Assembly: GCA_033060915.1 (NCBI GenBank)
Contig: CM065397.1
Location: forward strand, 27,667,501 to 27,731,500
DNA: 64,000 bases
Direction of reading: 5' to 3'
DNA from: Euryodendron excelsum
Taxonomy: Eukaryota > Streptophyta > Magnoliopsida > Ericales > Pentaphylacaceae
The first letter of the stretch is position 1. Each line of letters opens with the position of its first letter. Both the position numbers and the translations under genes were made by a program. The notes beneath the pieces are model-generated. The model did not search any database. It saw nothing but the letters and a program-made list of their open reading frames with translations, and was not told the DNA's origin. Below are positions 23,301 to 33,642 of the stretch, one piece after another.

Positions 23301-24745
23301 ATCTTTTCAAGTGCTTTGCATAAACTCTAGGTCTTAGAATTGCTTAAATCCTAAGTTACCTCAATCTTAGGTCAAACATTTTCAAACTCAACTTTCTAAA
23401 TTCAACTTTTCAAATCTTCCCAAATTGCAACTTTCCTAATTTCAAACTTTTAAATCTTATTTCAAATTTTTAAATCTTTCTAAGTTCAAATTTTTCCTAA
23501 ATCAAGACTTTCCTAAAATGAAAACTTTTCAAAAATGGAACCTTCCTAATTCAAAACTTTTCTAAGTTCAAGTTTTCTAAATTCTAACTTCCCAAATTCT
23601 TCTAAATTAGATATTTCCAAATTAAGTCAAATCCTTACAAGTCTTTTCAAGTTAAGTGTTTCTAAATCAAATCAAATCATTTCCTAATCTTTCTTTCCTA
23701 ATTCGAAACTTTCCTAAAACTTTTCTAATCAAAACTTTCTAAAATCAAACTTCTCAAGTTCAATTCAAGTCCTTCTAATTCAATTGCATGTTTCAAACCT
23801 TAGGTTACCCAAAACCCTAGGATGTCTAAGTTCTAGTTCAACTCTAACCCTAAGTTAGGGAGCTTCAACTCTTTTTTAAAATTCAAGTCCAAATCAAAAT
23901 GGTTTTCAAACTCTAATTCAAGTCAAGATGACTTCAAAGTTCAATTCAAGTTTTTCAAATCAAGGTCAATTTCAAATCAAAGTTCAAAATCAAACCTTTT
24001 CAAGTCAAACTTTTCAAAGACCCCAAATTGTTTATTTTCAATCAGACCCTAAATCCAAACTACGTCTAACTTGATTCCCAATAAAGGGATACATAGGCAA
24101 CCCTCATGGGTGCGGTCACAAACTTTTCCAAATTTTTAATTTTCTCAACCTCTTTCAAACTTTGAATAATCTCTTCAATTCTATTTTCAAAATCAAATCA
24201 TTTTCTTGCACTCACATGTCACATATTATATCAAATATTTTTTTAAAAATTTTCAAAGTGGATATAATTAGACATTGGATAATCGAAAATTCTAAATGAG
24301 TGAACCTAGGGTGAAAAGACATGTAGGTACCACATGGGCAAGATAGAGTAATAACCGAGTGCATCTTTCCTGTACATAACCAGCCTTCAAACCTAGAATC
24401 ATTGTTTTTGAAAGACCAAAATGGAGTTATTTCCCAAAAAGGCTTAAAGTTTTTCAAAGGTTGCCAAACAACCTATTTTTCAAAAAAAACTCTCTCTTAA
24501 GGGAGTTTTCAAAAACTTTTTTTAAAAACCCTAAGTTTAATATTCGAATTGCACTTAGTTTTAGGTGACCTAACTCACCTTAACAAATTTAGGTGGTGAC
24601 TCCAAACCTTTTCCAAAAGCCTTTATTCAAATCAATTTCTAATTCAAACCTAGTCGCACTCGTCCTTTTAGGAGGATGAGTTCTAACGAAAGAGTACTGT
24701 GCATTTTTCTTATCGTTCTCGAGTGCAAAAAATCAGGGCACGACA
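20377..24745 (+). mobile_element. LTR D, 3' LTR of Tat I (4.37 kb)
   Basis: Starts TATAATCACC (family start TGTAAGCACC with two changes) right after the PPT and ends GGGCACGACA at 24745. It carries GAGTR hairpins (20935-20951, 20971-20987, 21115-21131), a single copy of the CGTCTT/AAGACG stem (near 20578), decayed GGCGCC-type sites (about 21910-22015), TATA box (22031-22040), G-poor leader (about 22960-24060) and pairing block (about 24560-24600). The adjacent right flank is Copia RT, so Tat I probably inserted into that Copia element, with the expected duplication AAAAT (24746-24750) untestable because the left end is outside the window. Confidence 0.85.
22031..22040 (+). promoter_or_regulatory. 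TATA box of LTR D
   Basis: CTATAAATAC followed by AGACCTC, matching the position and flank of TATA boxes in LTRs G, H and C. The upstream GGCGCC pair has decayed to forms such as GGTGCC and GGCACC. Confidence 0.65.
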
Positions 24746-25005
24746 AAAATCTGGATAGACTTCAGCAAGGCTACCAGCGAAAAAGTTTTCTCATAGTCGA
24801 TCTCCTCTTTCTAAGTGAACCCTTTCGCAACAAGATTAGCCGTGAAGGTTTTTACCTTCCCGTCTACTCCTTTCTTTTTCTTATAGATCCACTTGCATCC
24901 TATGGGTTTTATCCCTTTGGTTGGTTCTACAAGATTCCAGACTTGATTAGAGTATATAGACTCCATCTATGATTTCATAGTATTTTTTCAAAGTTGGCGT
25001 ACAAC
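24746..25005 (-). pseudogene. Ty1/Copia reverse transcriptase N-terminal relic
   Basis: On the minus strand the translation reads NQVWNLVEPTKGIKPIGCKW, then IYKKKKGVDGKVKTFTANLV, then AKGFT, a stop, and EEIDYEKTF. This is the typical start of Copia RT (WxLVxxPxGxxxIGxKWIxKxK). A TAG sits where Gln is usual and a frameshift follows EKTF. The relic stops abruptly at LTR D; the catalytic YVDD box would lie left of Tat I, outside the window. Confidence 0.8.
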
Positions 25006-25910
25006 CCTCCCACTACAATGAGGCACGACCTGTATTTGTGTATTACAAGTGAATTGCTTTGTTGATTCTGATCCTTGTGCACCATTATCATGCCCTAGTT
25101 GTGAAACTAATGTGTTGATGATATCCTCACACTATGGTTCAGTATCAGCCTGAGCCACAACATTCCTCCCACTACGGCGAGAAAATGGGATGTCAATGAC
25201 TTGGTTTTGTGGTGCTTCTTCTTGTGCTATAAGTATTGAAGAAGTATGTACTGGTCTATCTTCTCTCAATGCTTCTAGAACAATCTTACTTATAGGTTTG
25301 TGGTTCATTACATAGTCCTCTTCTAAAAATCGAGCATTCGTGCTAACAATGATCTTTTGATCCTTAAGACAATAAAATAAATCGCCTTTTATTCCTCTAA
25401 GGTACCCAACAAAAAAACAAATGTCTATTCTCAATTCTAACATATCTGTTTTCCCCTTCAGCATGTGTGTTAGGCTATCCTATATCCAAACATGCCGTAG
25501 ACTAGGCTTGTGCCCGTTCCATAGTTTTGTGGGAGTAGTAGGTACTAACTTAGATAGTACCATGTTTAGAATATAAGTTGTTGTTTCAAGTGCATGGCCC
25601 TAAATTGTATTTGGCAAATCCGAATAAGTCACCATAGATCTAACCATATCCATAAGAGTCATATTCCTTCTTTCTACTACACCATTCTATTATGGCATAG
25701 CAAGTACAGACAACTGGGATTCAATTTTCTCATCTGATATGTAATCCAAAATTCTCCCACGAGGTACTCACCACCACGATCAGATCGTTGTGTCTTGATA
25801 CATTTACCATGATGCTTCTCCATTTCTACCTTAAATACTTTAAATTTCTCAAAGCATTTAGACTTACGCACATCAAATAAATATACCCATACCTTAAGTA
25901 ATTATCAATG
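25006..25910 (-). pseudogene. Ty1/Copia integrase relic
   Basis: Minus-strand frames show CFEKFKVFKVEMEKHHGKCI, then KTQRSDRGGEYLVGEFW (about 25740-25865), the Copia integrase core around the catalytic Asp in RSDRGGEY. After a decayed stretch comes ICFFVGYLRGIKGDLFYCL, then IIVSTNARFLEEDY (25290-25425), the conserved C-terminal region. The expected PQQNGVAER-type box (Glu of the triad) is damaged to LLCHNRMV-like sequence. The order on the minus strand, protease then integrase then RT, is diagnostic of Copia rather than Ty3. Confidence 0.85.
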
Positions 25911-26463
25911 AAAATAATCAAATACTTAAAGCCAGCTCTAGCCTGGATATTCATCGCATAAATTAGAGTGAATAAATTCTAATACCTCTTTTGACCTATT
26001 GCCTTTGGCCGAAAAAGGTCGCTTGATTATCTTACCTTCCAAGCAAGATTCACAGACTGGTAGTGCCTCCACTTTTAATAAACCTAATGGCTCATTCTGA
26101 ACCAGTCTAGAAATCTATATCAAATTAATACGACTTAGGCCTAGGTGTCAAAGATAAGTTTCGTTAAGTTCAAAATATTATTTTCTCTTACATGGGAATA
26201 TATTAGTGTTATTCAGTTAATTTAGTTGCATTGTAGGGGAGATATGATTAATAATATAAAGACCATCCATTAATGTACCAGAGATAAAACGTTTATTTAA
26301 CTTAGTAAAAATTGAGTTACTAAAATAAACAGAATATCTATTATCAACCAATCTAGAAACTAAAATCAAACTTCTTCTAATGGAAAGTACATAAAGAGAA
26401 TCTTTTAATACTAAAATCCTATTTCTACCAGATGAAATACTAATATCTCCTACTACAACTGCT
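25911..26463 (-). pseudogene. Ty1/Copia protease C-terminal and GAG-pre-integrase relic
   Basis: A 99-residue frame (26217-26516, minus) includes SAVVVGDISISSGRNRILVL and KDSLYVLSIRRSLILVSRLV, matching the Copia protease C-terminal half (LxDVLYVPxxxxNLISVxxL). Further left, a zinc-binding pre-integrase motif reads near PVCESCLEGK (about 26040-26065). The first part of that frame (26469-26516) is actually LTR E sequence, so the protease is cut by the Tat II insertion; its N-terminal half with DTGAT is at 59460-59600. Confidence 0.85.
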
Positions 26464-26468
26464 GACAC
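26464..26468 (+). repeat. Target-site duplication GACAC, left copy, of Tat II
   Basis: GACAC lies between the Copia protease relic and the start of LTR E. The same five bases occur at 59460-59464, between the end of LTR I and the other half of the Copia protease. Confidence 0.85.
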
Positions 26469-28564
26469 CGTAAACATCCCATTTTTGCTCGCACGATAAT
26501 CTTCGGTCCAAATCAATTCTTCTAGTAAAACATCACAACGCTATTAAGCCCAAACTGGCTTTTTCAAACTCCAGTCTAGTTAATTGGTTGCTCATTGGGT
26601 CTATAGGCCCCGATTGAAGCCAAAAAGACTACAATGCCGCTAGGCTTTCCAAGCTAGTTTTCAAAGACTAGATGTTCTTCGAAACCAATCACCGTCATTA
26701 GAGTGACGAAAATACTCACAAACCTTAAACGGTTGGCTTCTGGCTCCTGCTAGCCGGTGAATATAGAATGTTCATTTGCCCCTTGGCATCTGGTAGTTTC
26801 CCGATATCAGGTAGTCTTCGAAACCAACACCAAAATGTCAGAGTGACAGAAACACTCACATACCTTTAAACTGTTAGAGTGATGAGAACACTCACCAGGT
26901 CAACACGAGTATGCCATCAAAACCCGTAGTATCATGAGGCTTGAATCACCCTTGGCTATGGCACATTTTTACGAAAAAAGGTGACCTTCGGTAACCAACC
27001 TGTCATAACTGTTGGAGTGACAAAAACACTCATAAACCGAGATCAATACTGGCGCTTGCTAGCCCAACTCGATGAAAAATGACCAACCCAACATATCTTG
27101 GAAGAAAGTACAAAGTCCTCAAGATGGTAAGACCACGCTCTATACTGCCCCTAGGTAGCTTGCACGTCTTCGAGAAAGTACTAAGTCCTTGAGATGGTAA
27201 GTCCACCCTCTTTGACTATCCCTTGATAGTTTAGTATGTTCAAGACGCCAATTAAACCGACTTTGAACCCATTTCGGTGATATCGGGTCAAAATGACCGT
27301 TTTACCCCCGAGCACTCCAGCACGTCCTCAAGAATGTACCAAGTCCTTGAGACGGTAAGTGCACCCTCTTTGAATGTTGCTTGATAGTCTGGCATGTTCA
27401 AGATGCGAATCAAGCTGACTCTGGACCCATTCTAGTGATATCTGGTCAAAATGACTGTTTTGCCCTCGGGCACATCCTCGAGAAAGCACTAAGTTCTCGA
27501 GATGGTAAGTCCACCTTTCCAAAACAATCTCTAAACAGTCTTGCATGTTCAATATGCTACTCAAATCCATCCCAGCCCATTCCGGCAAGTTTTGATCAAA
27601 ATAACCATTTTACCCCTAGTGGCCCAAGCATTTCCTAAACCATACCGACTATGGGTAACAAACTAGCATTCATTGGGATACCCCGCTGGACATCCCCGTC
27701 CATTTCCAAGTGAGTCGCTTGACTTGAAACACTTTTAAGTTAACAAAGGCTACCTAGAGCGTCTCACAAACGCTCTGCTAGAGTTGTCTTTTTCTCTGAT
27801 TCGCTGATTGAAACGCATCGTCAAATGACTTGAAAAATGTGTAAATCAGAGAATTTTCAAAAGCCTTTCCATAGGTCTTTCTATCGATATGGCTTGATTG
27901 AAAAGATAGTTTTTCGAAGCATCTGATCGCATAGCCTGAAAGTTGCCAATTTAAAAAACCCTTGGAGCATCTCACAGATGCTCTGCTAGGGTTGACTTTT
28001 TCTTCAATTCCCTCATTAAAATGCACAGTCAAATGACTTAAGAAATGCGTAAATTAGGAAATTCCCTAAAACTTGCCCAAGACATCCCGTCGTTACTATT
28101 CGATTGAGGAGGAGGTCTCTTCCTAAAGGCCACGATTATGTGGCGCAAAAAACTGTCATTTTCGAAAACCCTTGGAGCGTCTTACAGATCCTCTAAACAG
28201 CTTATTTTCATGCAGACCAATATCTTCATTATCCAAAATCCTTTAAAGATCCCTGAGGGCTCCTGGTTTATAAGAAATAGAGGGGGAACATCATGAATGC
28301 GACTGATTTTCCTAAATATTTTTTGAATTGTATGAATATCATGGCAAAGTTAGCATAAGTTTCACTGGCAACAAAGTGTGTGCTACATGTGCCCAGAAAA
28401 TAATTAGATAGTATAAAAATTTTGCTTGTTCGCTAACTCAGGGTAATACAAGGATGCCACGGGGTATCTTATGAGTGGAGGACAACTAGCACATATGCTA
28501 CATGCGCTAAGGCAAATTTTGCCTAAGCACATGTGGCACATGCGCCAAACCCCTAGGATTTTGC

Positions 28565-28574
28565 CTATAAATAT
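28565..28574 (+). promoter_or_regulatory. TATA box of LTR E
   Basis: CTATAAATAT, preceded by TTTGC, at the family position. Upstream (28485-28555) lie acatGTGGCACATGCGCC-type sites and a palindrome around AAATTT, unlike the GGCGCC pair of LTRs A-C and L, so the promoter module has been exchanged or has diverged. Confidence 0.65.
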
Positions 28575-29937
28575 TGGCCTCCCCCCTTGATATTTTAGAG
28601 CTGAAAACAGTGGAAAAACTCTGCCCAATTCAACATAGAACCTCGAAATTCCAAAAAATTTGAAAGTCATCCAAAGATCTAAGCCTCTCCAAACACATTT
28701 AAGCCTATCAAAGCTTAAGACTACTCAACAATGGTGGATTGAAGATGCTTAGAGGCTAAAGGTGAAGCTCTCTTTACATTTATGTCTCTCCCACTCGTTC
28801 TCTTCTCCCTCCAAGCTTACTTAGGCATTCTCTACTTTAACCCCTATCTTCAACCTCCCTTTCTTGCATGCTTGGAACAAGAAGGCTCTTAGGCTATGCT
28901 TAGAGGAAAGCCTATGAGAACCACCGATTAGGGGATCTCTCATAAGGCTACTTGAACATAGTATGGCCTTAAAGCCCCTTATAATGTGGTGTAGCCTTGA
29001 AACTTGTAAGCTTCATGACCCCTTGCATATAGATGTTATATTGTTCATATATTGCTTGCCTTGGCTTCATTTTCTATGTTTTAAACCATTTTCAAAAACA
29101 CCATTGCTTCCATCTTCCAAAGCTCTCTGAAGTTTATGTTCAAATGATTTTCAAAAAGTGGTCTAAGTTGGAGTTTCATAAAGTTTTAACCATGAGCCCT
29201 AGTTTTCCAAGCCTTAGAAAGCTCTCCAAAAACCTACAATCTCTACCCTTGCATCCATGCATTTCACTCTTTTGAGTTGCATAAAAATGGTTTCCAAAAC
29301 CCCTCTTTAAAAGTGATTTTCAATAGCTTCAAAGCTTTTAAAAATAACCCTCTTTAGGGACATTTTTAATGATTTTGCTCTCTTGAATTTTGGGGTTGGA
29401 ATGGTCTTAAGAAAGCCCACTTTGAAGTGGTTTTCATCAAAACAACCATATGTACCCTAGCTCACTAGACTGTTTTTAATACCCCAAAGGTGGCTTTCAA
29501 AGCAACCCTCCTTAAGGAGGTTTTCAAAAAGTTCACTCCTTTGAGTTTGCACAAAAGTGATTTTCAAAAGAACTCTCATTTGAGTGGTTTTCAAGCTTTC
29601 AAATGGTTTTCAAAACAACCTATTCTATATTTATTTTTAAAATTTTACTCTCTTGAGTTAGTAGCTGTAATGGTTCTAAGGCAACCTCTTTTGAGTGGTT
29701 TCCAAATATCAACCATATAAACCCTACACTCACTTGAGTGTTTTTGTTAAAAAAGTTTTCAAAAGCTATAACTCTCTCTTGAGTTGTTTTTCATCAAGTT
29801 TTTCACATAAAATCATAATGTTTTTCACATGAAATGATAAGTTTTCTACATAAAATCGTGATTTCCAAAACATCCTTTCAAAATTCATGCATAAAACTAC
29901 CTTTCTGAAACCATTAGGATAAAACCCTAGTTCAAAA

Positions 29938-30230
29938 CCACCTATCAATACCCTAGGTTCACCTAACCCTAGTAACCAATGTCACCTTAACCCTAGGTTA
30001 ACCTTCCCAAGTTAGGTAACCCTAGTTTTCCTACCCTAGGTTAACCTCAGCTAGTTAACCCTAGTCTATCCAACCCTAGGTTAGTATAACCCAAGTTAGT
30101 TAACCCTAGTCCATACAATCCTAGGTTAGTCTAACCCGAGTTAGTTAACCCTTGTTCATCTAACCTTAGGTTAACCCAACTCTAGTTAGTTCATCACAGA
30201 TCAACCTAACCCTAGTTGACCTAACCAATG
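29938..30230 (+). repeat. Telomere-like minisatellite in LTR E, about 30-bp units
   Basis: Units of the type AACCCTAGGTTAGTCTAACC, each followed by a short gagttagtt tail, repeat about eight to ten times with drift. CCTAGG and AACCCTAGGTT are palindromic. It resembles AACCCTA plant telomere repeats only in part: the period is near 30, not 7. LTR G has a shorter version at about 51490-51640. Confidence 0.7.
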
Positions 30231-31716
30231 TGGGTTAAACTCCAAAGCTCCAATTCAAAGGCCCTTTTCATTCAATTCCAAACTATTTTCATAGCATACT
30301 TTTAAAAACATCCTACTCTCTTGAGTTTTCAAAAATCAATTCCGAAATCTTTTCAAATGTTACCATACCCCTCTCAAAATATTTTCAAAAGCTCTTCTTA
30401 ACTTGTCTTATAAAATGGTTAGACACTTACCATTTTCAAAAACTATTTCCAAATGCAATTTCAAAAACTCACAACCTTAAAGTGATCCTAACCCTCTCAT
30501 GGTTAGGGTTCCCAAAGGAGGGTGGTACATCAAGTGTGACCTTCAAGGTCAATATTAGGGTTCCGATGCCCTAAATGTTTTTGAAAACATTTTTGAAAAA
30601 TGATTTTCAAAGAGTCACACTCTTGAATTAACCTTAGGCTTTTCATGGTTAAGGTTGTTCAAAGAAAAGTGAGACGTCCAACTAGGATTCTCTAAATCGT
30701 AAAACTTTCAAAACCCCTTAAGGAATTTTCTAGCCCCTTTTTCAAAAAGTGTCTTCCAAACTTCACGACCTTAAAAGAGTTTAGTTTTCCAATGGCTAAT
30801 CTCCCGATGGTGATGAGATATTCAATATAGCTTTCATAAGGTATTCAAAACTATTTTAAAAAAATAATCTTCAAAAACTGTCTAAAGACAAGGTCACAAG
30901 AGTTTTTCCAACCAAGTTCCATTTTCAAAATCTTCAAATCAACCTTCCAAAAACATTCCAAAACTCTCTTGAGTTGTCCTAAAAATATCTCCAAATTCAC
31001 TTAAGTTGTTCCAAAACATTCTGAAACTCTCTTAAGATGTTTTCGAAAATACTTCAAAGCATTTTCAAGTTCTATTCCAAAACACTCTTTAGTTGCTTTC
31101 AAAACTTTCCATAACTTTTTCAAGTTGCTTCCAAAAGCACTTCTAAAAACACTTTAAAAAACATTCAAGTTCAACTTCGAGAATTTTCCAAAAACAATCC
31201 ATAGTCCCATTTGAAAGTCATCTTCAAAACTATCGAAGTCCTACTTCAAAGGCATCTTTAAAACATTCAAAGTCTTATTCCAAGGGCGATTTCAAAACTC
31301 TCCAAGTCCAATCCTAAGTCAAAACTCTTTCAAGTTCAAGTTTCAAAAGAAACCTTTCAAGACTCCCATGAGTCCATTTTCAATAGGGCTCTAGTCTGAA
31401 CTACGAATGATCTAATTCTTGTCACTTGAGACACGTAGGCAACCTTCAAATAGGTGTGTTCATAACCTTATTTTCAAGTCAAATACCCTTTTCAAAATTT
31501 TGAACTCTTTCAAAAGTTTAGTTTCAAACTCTTTTCTAATCTTCCAAAAACCTTTCTAAAACTTGCATCGTGCATCCTTCATCCAAAAAGTGATAACTCG
31601 AACCTTTTTCTCAAAATAACACAAGTGAATATAAGTGGATAATAAGTAACCGGTGATTCAAGTGAGTGAACCTAGAGTGAATAAACATGTAAGTACTGAA
31701 AAGGGCAGGGTAGAGT

Positions 31717-33642
31717 TGTCACACCCCGTAACCCAACCTATGGGGATTTAGGTTGCATGACCGGCCTATAGCTTAGTTACCCAAAGCCGCATCTTATAAT
31801 CCGGTTAATTAGCTGTGCATTATCATTTAAAATGATACATAATTACGAAAATAAAATTTTGTAAACGTAAAACAAATCGTGTCATACATGGCAGAGCCGT
31901 GCCTAATCTCCAAAACATAAACATACCATAAAATGGGCCTATCGAAGACCACCACGGTTATAACATTGTAATATTACAAAATATTAGGGTCCAGCCCATA
32001 TACACATTAATATCATAAGGCCCCTGGGACGCAGTCCAAACATCCACGTAATGGGCCTCCCTCTAAGACCTCCCAGCTTGATTACCTAAAAACATTTTTA
32101 GAAAATGTAAGCTAAAGCTTAGTGAATAAAAATGATGCATGAGCATAAAATACCATGAAATAATATTTTCATTTAATGTATATGACAATAGATGAACATT
32201 TATGCATATATGGCATGAACTTAGAAACGTATAAGCATAAGCTTGAAAACACATGTGGTATAGGCTTTTGTATTAAAACATTTTATCATTTCCGAAACAA
32301 AAATGTTGTAAAAGAGAGAGGCAAATAGCGGCGTGATCTCATAGAGCATGATATAGCTTGTCATAAGCATAACATATCATAAACTTGTAAGAGTATATTT
32401 TAGCTCGTCGTATAATATTAGACACATTAAATATCGTTGTTCTCGAAAACGTATAAAGTGTAGAATTGAAAACATAGGCAGCATAAGCATAGTATTGAAA
32501 TGTTATATTGTATCAAATCATGGTGTCATGAAAGAGAGTGATGCAACAGAACATTGTATCTTAAGCTTTTATAATGAAATGTTATAACATTTCGAACATA
32601 CTATCATAGGAGCAAAACACAAATTGTAATATAATCTCGTATGGCATCATGTAGCTTGTTATAAGCATACAATGGCAAAGTACTGTAAGGCATATAGAGG
32701 AGTAAACTCGTAGAAAAGAGAAGTAAACTCATAGAGGAGAGGTGTTGAATTGTTAAAATCAAAGGATAAAAGGGTTGGAATAATTGGTGGAAAGTGCAGA
32801 CACTTTTGACAAAAGGGGTTGACTAATGGCGCAAAGGGGCAAACTATTTTTGTTGGCAAAATGAAGTTTTGAACTCTCTAAACAAATGTGTCAACCCCTG
32901 AGAAAAATGTGTCGACCCTTTTCTGAGAAAAATGAAGCTGTGAACAATCTGGACAAATGTTTCGACCCCTAAGGAAAATGTGTCGACCCTTTGCTGAGAA
33001 AAATGAAGTTGTGAGCAATATGGACAAATGTGTCGACCCCTTGATTGAAAGAGGTCTACTCCTTTCCTGAAGAATTGAAACTGCGAACTCTCTAGACAAA
33101 AACATCGACTCCTAAGGCAAAGGGGTTAACTCTTTTTATGGGAAAAATGAAACCCACACGAAAATCCCCAAATCTCACTCAACTCAAACCAAACTCCATC
33201 AAAACTCTCCTAAACTATTTTAATATTTCTAGGGTCCAAAGATTGATCCAAGAAGACCAAATAACTGAAAATAAAACTATTTAAACATGTAAATCAAAGG
33301 GATCTATAGTTTGAAATCTTAAACCCAACATGCATAAATTTTGGAGTTTTACAAACCCTCACCTCAAACCCTTAACATAAGCTTATGAGGCTTCAAAATC
33401 TAGCCAAATAGGACTCAAAGAAGTCGCCAATCATTACCCAAACATCAGAACTCATGTAGATACTAGATATACATATATACACAAGCAAGCTAGGCTTATA
33501 CCTTTCTTCTCTTGGCTTGGGTTGAGACTCTCCAAGCTTCTTCTTCCTTTAATCTTCTCATTTCTTATTCTTCTTTCCTTTTCCTCTTCTTCTTCTTCTT
33601 CTTCTTCTTTCGGTAGGTGAGTGTGAGAGTGGAGTGTGTGGG
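31717..33642 (-). mobile_element. Chromovirus-type 3' LTR, outer segment
   Basis: Plus strand begins TGTCACACCCCG; on the minus strand this is the LTR end GGGGTGTGACA. Together with 38270-38444 it forms a 3' LTR of about 2.1 kb once LTR F is removed. The flanks inside LTR E are AGAGT (31712-31716) and AAGGT (42078-42082), a weak three-of-five match that could be a decayed duplication; LTR E continues smoothly on the far side. Compared with the 5' copy (39671-42077) it lacks about 1.2 kb near 32690, including the 61-bp array. Confidence 0.8.
32884..33150 (-). repeat. 71-bp tandem repeat with GTCGACCC sites in chromovirus LTR
   Basis: Units start AAATGTGTC near 32884, 32955 and 33026, with a further diverged unit to about 33150. 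Each carries one or two GTCGACCC-like octamers and a gagaaaaatgaa segment. The 5' LTR copy carries the same array at about 41085-41360. Confidence 0.75.

Larger units (their letters stand above)
26469..31716 (+). mobile_element. LTR E, 5' LTR of Tat II, first segment
   Basis: Starts CGTAAACATCCC, the family start with TG changed to CG. It has GAGTR hairpins (26701-26717, 26840-26856 and near 27005) and repeated blocks with gacggtaagtcc. A TATA box lies at 28565-28574, followed by a long leader and a telomere-like minisatellite (29938-30230). The usual GGCGCC promoter pair is absent; instead an AAGGCAAATTTTGCCT palindrome (28500-28535 region) and CACATG-type sites precede the TATA box. It breaks at 31716, where the chromovirus-like remnant begins, and resumes at 42078. 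Rebuilt length is about 5.64 kb. Confidence 0.88.

Noticed and set aside
24676..24972. Plus-strand 98-codon frame
   Set aside because: It is the antisense shadow of the Copia RT relic and runs across the LTR D border.
29938..30230. Possible true interstitial telomere tract
   Set aside because: Period is near 30, not 7, and exact AACCCTA tandem runs are absent.
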